Of a stretch of DNA of 13,636 nt, positions 13,061 to 13,636 are shown in pieces. Under the pieces are notes generated by a model. It saw only the letters and a list, made by a program, of their open reading frames with translations. It had not been told where the DNA came from and did not search any database. A program made the position numbers and the translations under genes. Each line of letters starts with the position of its first letter. Positions within the stretch are counted from its first letter, which is position 1. The DNA comes from JACZSB01 sp965372015 (GTDB lineage Bacteria > Fidelibacterota > Marinisomatia > SCGC-AAA003-L08 > TS1B11), in NCBI GenBank assembly GCA_965372015.1, contig CBDVAP010000075.1, positions 1-13,636 on the forward strand, read 5' to 3'.

Positions 13061-13636
13061 CTACTTGATTCTTTCCATTTCCAGGTATAGATCAATACTG
13101 GCGCTATTCCAGGCGGTCACGTCTTCAACATACAGCGTCTGGGCAGCAGTCAGGCTGAACAGGCGAGTGCCCAGGGCACAATCCACCAGGGCGCTGGCCC
13201 CTATCGCCTGGGCGTTAACTACCTCGGTGCCACCGGCGCTGGTACCGATCTTCAGCCCTCCGGTGATGGCGTTACCGGCCGTTTCCTCTACAATAATGCT
13301 GCGGATCCGGTAGCCGGCCGGAATTACGGCGCTGAGCGTGGTATCGGCTGCGATGCCCTTTTTCACGTAACCGGCCAGGTGATTTGAGGGCAGGTTCAAC
13401 GGCACAGCCCCATTCACTTGTCCATGGAGCTCATTGCCGCTCGCGTCCTGCCACTGGACGGCAGTAATTCCTTCGGGCCTGAGCGCCAACAGGCAGCCAA
13501 TCTGTACCACCTGAACGGCATCTACCTGCAACGCGCCGGCGGTGGTCACTTCAAAGGCCAGGTCGGCGCCATCGGCCAACACCTCCTGCGTGAAAAGGAC
13601 ACCATCACCGGAAATAGTGGTGTTCTGCAGGGTGGC
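13061..13636 (-). CDS. phage structural-like protein, C-terminal part (partial)
   Basis: The frame is open from the right window edge to TAG at 13063-13061, so the 5' end is missing; 191 residues are visible. GTG 13582 within it is probably not the true start because coding continues upstream (ATLQNTTISGDGVLFTQEV). The C-terminal part has 'IRSIIVEETAGNAITGGLKIGTSAGGTEVVNAQAIG' and ends with 'TLYVEDVTAWNSASIDLYLEMERIK'. This pattern is familiar from small tail, head-decoration or minor structural proteins of phages and prophages, with beta-sandwich character. I recognise the style but not a named family. It suggests a prophage or phage-derived element continuing to the right of the window. Confidence 0.65.
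   Translation of the reverse strand, partial: ATLQNTTISGDGVLFTQEVLADGADLAFEVTTAGALQVDAVQVVQIGCLLALRPEGITAVQWQDASGNELHGQVNGAVPLNLPSNHLAGYVKKGIAADTTLSAVIPAGYRIRSIIVEETAGNAITGGLKIGTSAGGTEVVNAQAIGASALVDCALGTRLFSLTAAQTLYVEDVTAWNSASIDLYLEMERIK

Overview
The window is GC-rich chromosomal DNA from a diderm (Gram-negative) bacterium. The evidence is several signal peptides, a lipobox lipoprotein, and two probable outer-membrane beta-barrels that end in Phe. The mix of genes (Omp85-like barrel joined to a bactofilin-like domain, Ycf48-like lipoprotein, several DUF4097 proteins) suggests an uncultivated lineage such as Marinimicrobia/KSB1 or another FCB-group phylum. That placement is inference; no marker gene settles it.

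Left block (1-4888, + strand) is a tight operon. It holds the end of an ECF sigma factor, then a small membrane protein and a HEAT-repeat protein that form one continuous reading frame broken by a single TAG. Three exported proteins follow: a DUF4097 beta-solenoid with a GxGD ladder, a bactofilin-like/Omp85-like barrel hybrid, and a second toast-rack/DUF4097-like protein with a GLGE ladder. Gaps are 2-9 bp and the block ends in a good rho-independent terminator (4955-4985). It looks like an envelope-stress or envelope-architecture module: sigma factor, probable membrane anti-sigma factor, and exported solenoid/barrel effectors.

Middle block (5084-8611, - strand) is mostly housekeeping: queG (epoxyqueuosine reductase), elbB, a LON substrate-binding-domain protein and a Ycf48-like lipoprotein. 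elbB has its own candidate promoter. queG has a well-conserved N-terminus but no ordinary start codon where one is expected; a heptanucleotide tandem repeat lies there instead.

Right block (8829-12788, - strand) holds a truncated Nudix fragment, an RMDN-like TPR protein, a beta-barrel protein, an unrecognised exported protein, and a third DUF4097 protein with an 18-residue TSGGS ladder. Terminators follow the last two of these. Beyond a 250-bp intergenic stretch with inverted repeats lies the 3' part of a phage-structural-like gene (13061 to the edge), possibly a prophage end.

The points most worth a second look are the TAG-split membrane/HEAT protein next to the sigma factor, the three paralogous solenoids with Asp, Glu or Ser ladders, the bactofilin-barrel hybrid, and the intergenic heptad repeats, one of which appears to have replaced the queG start region.
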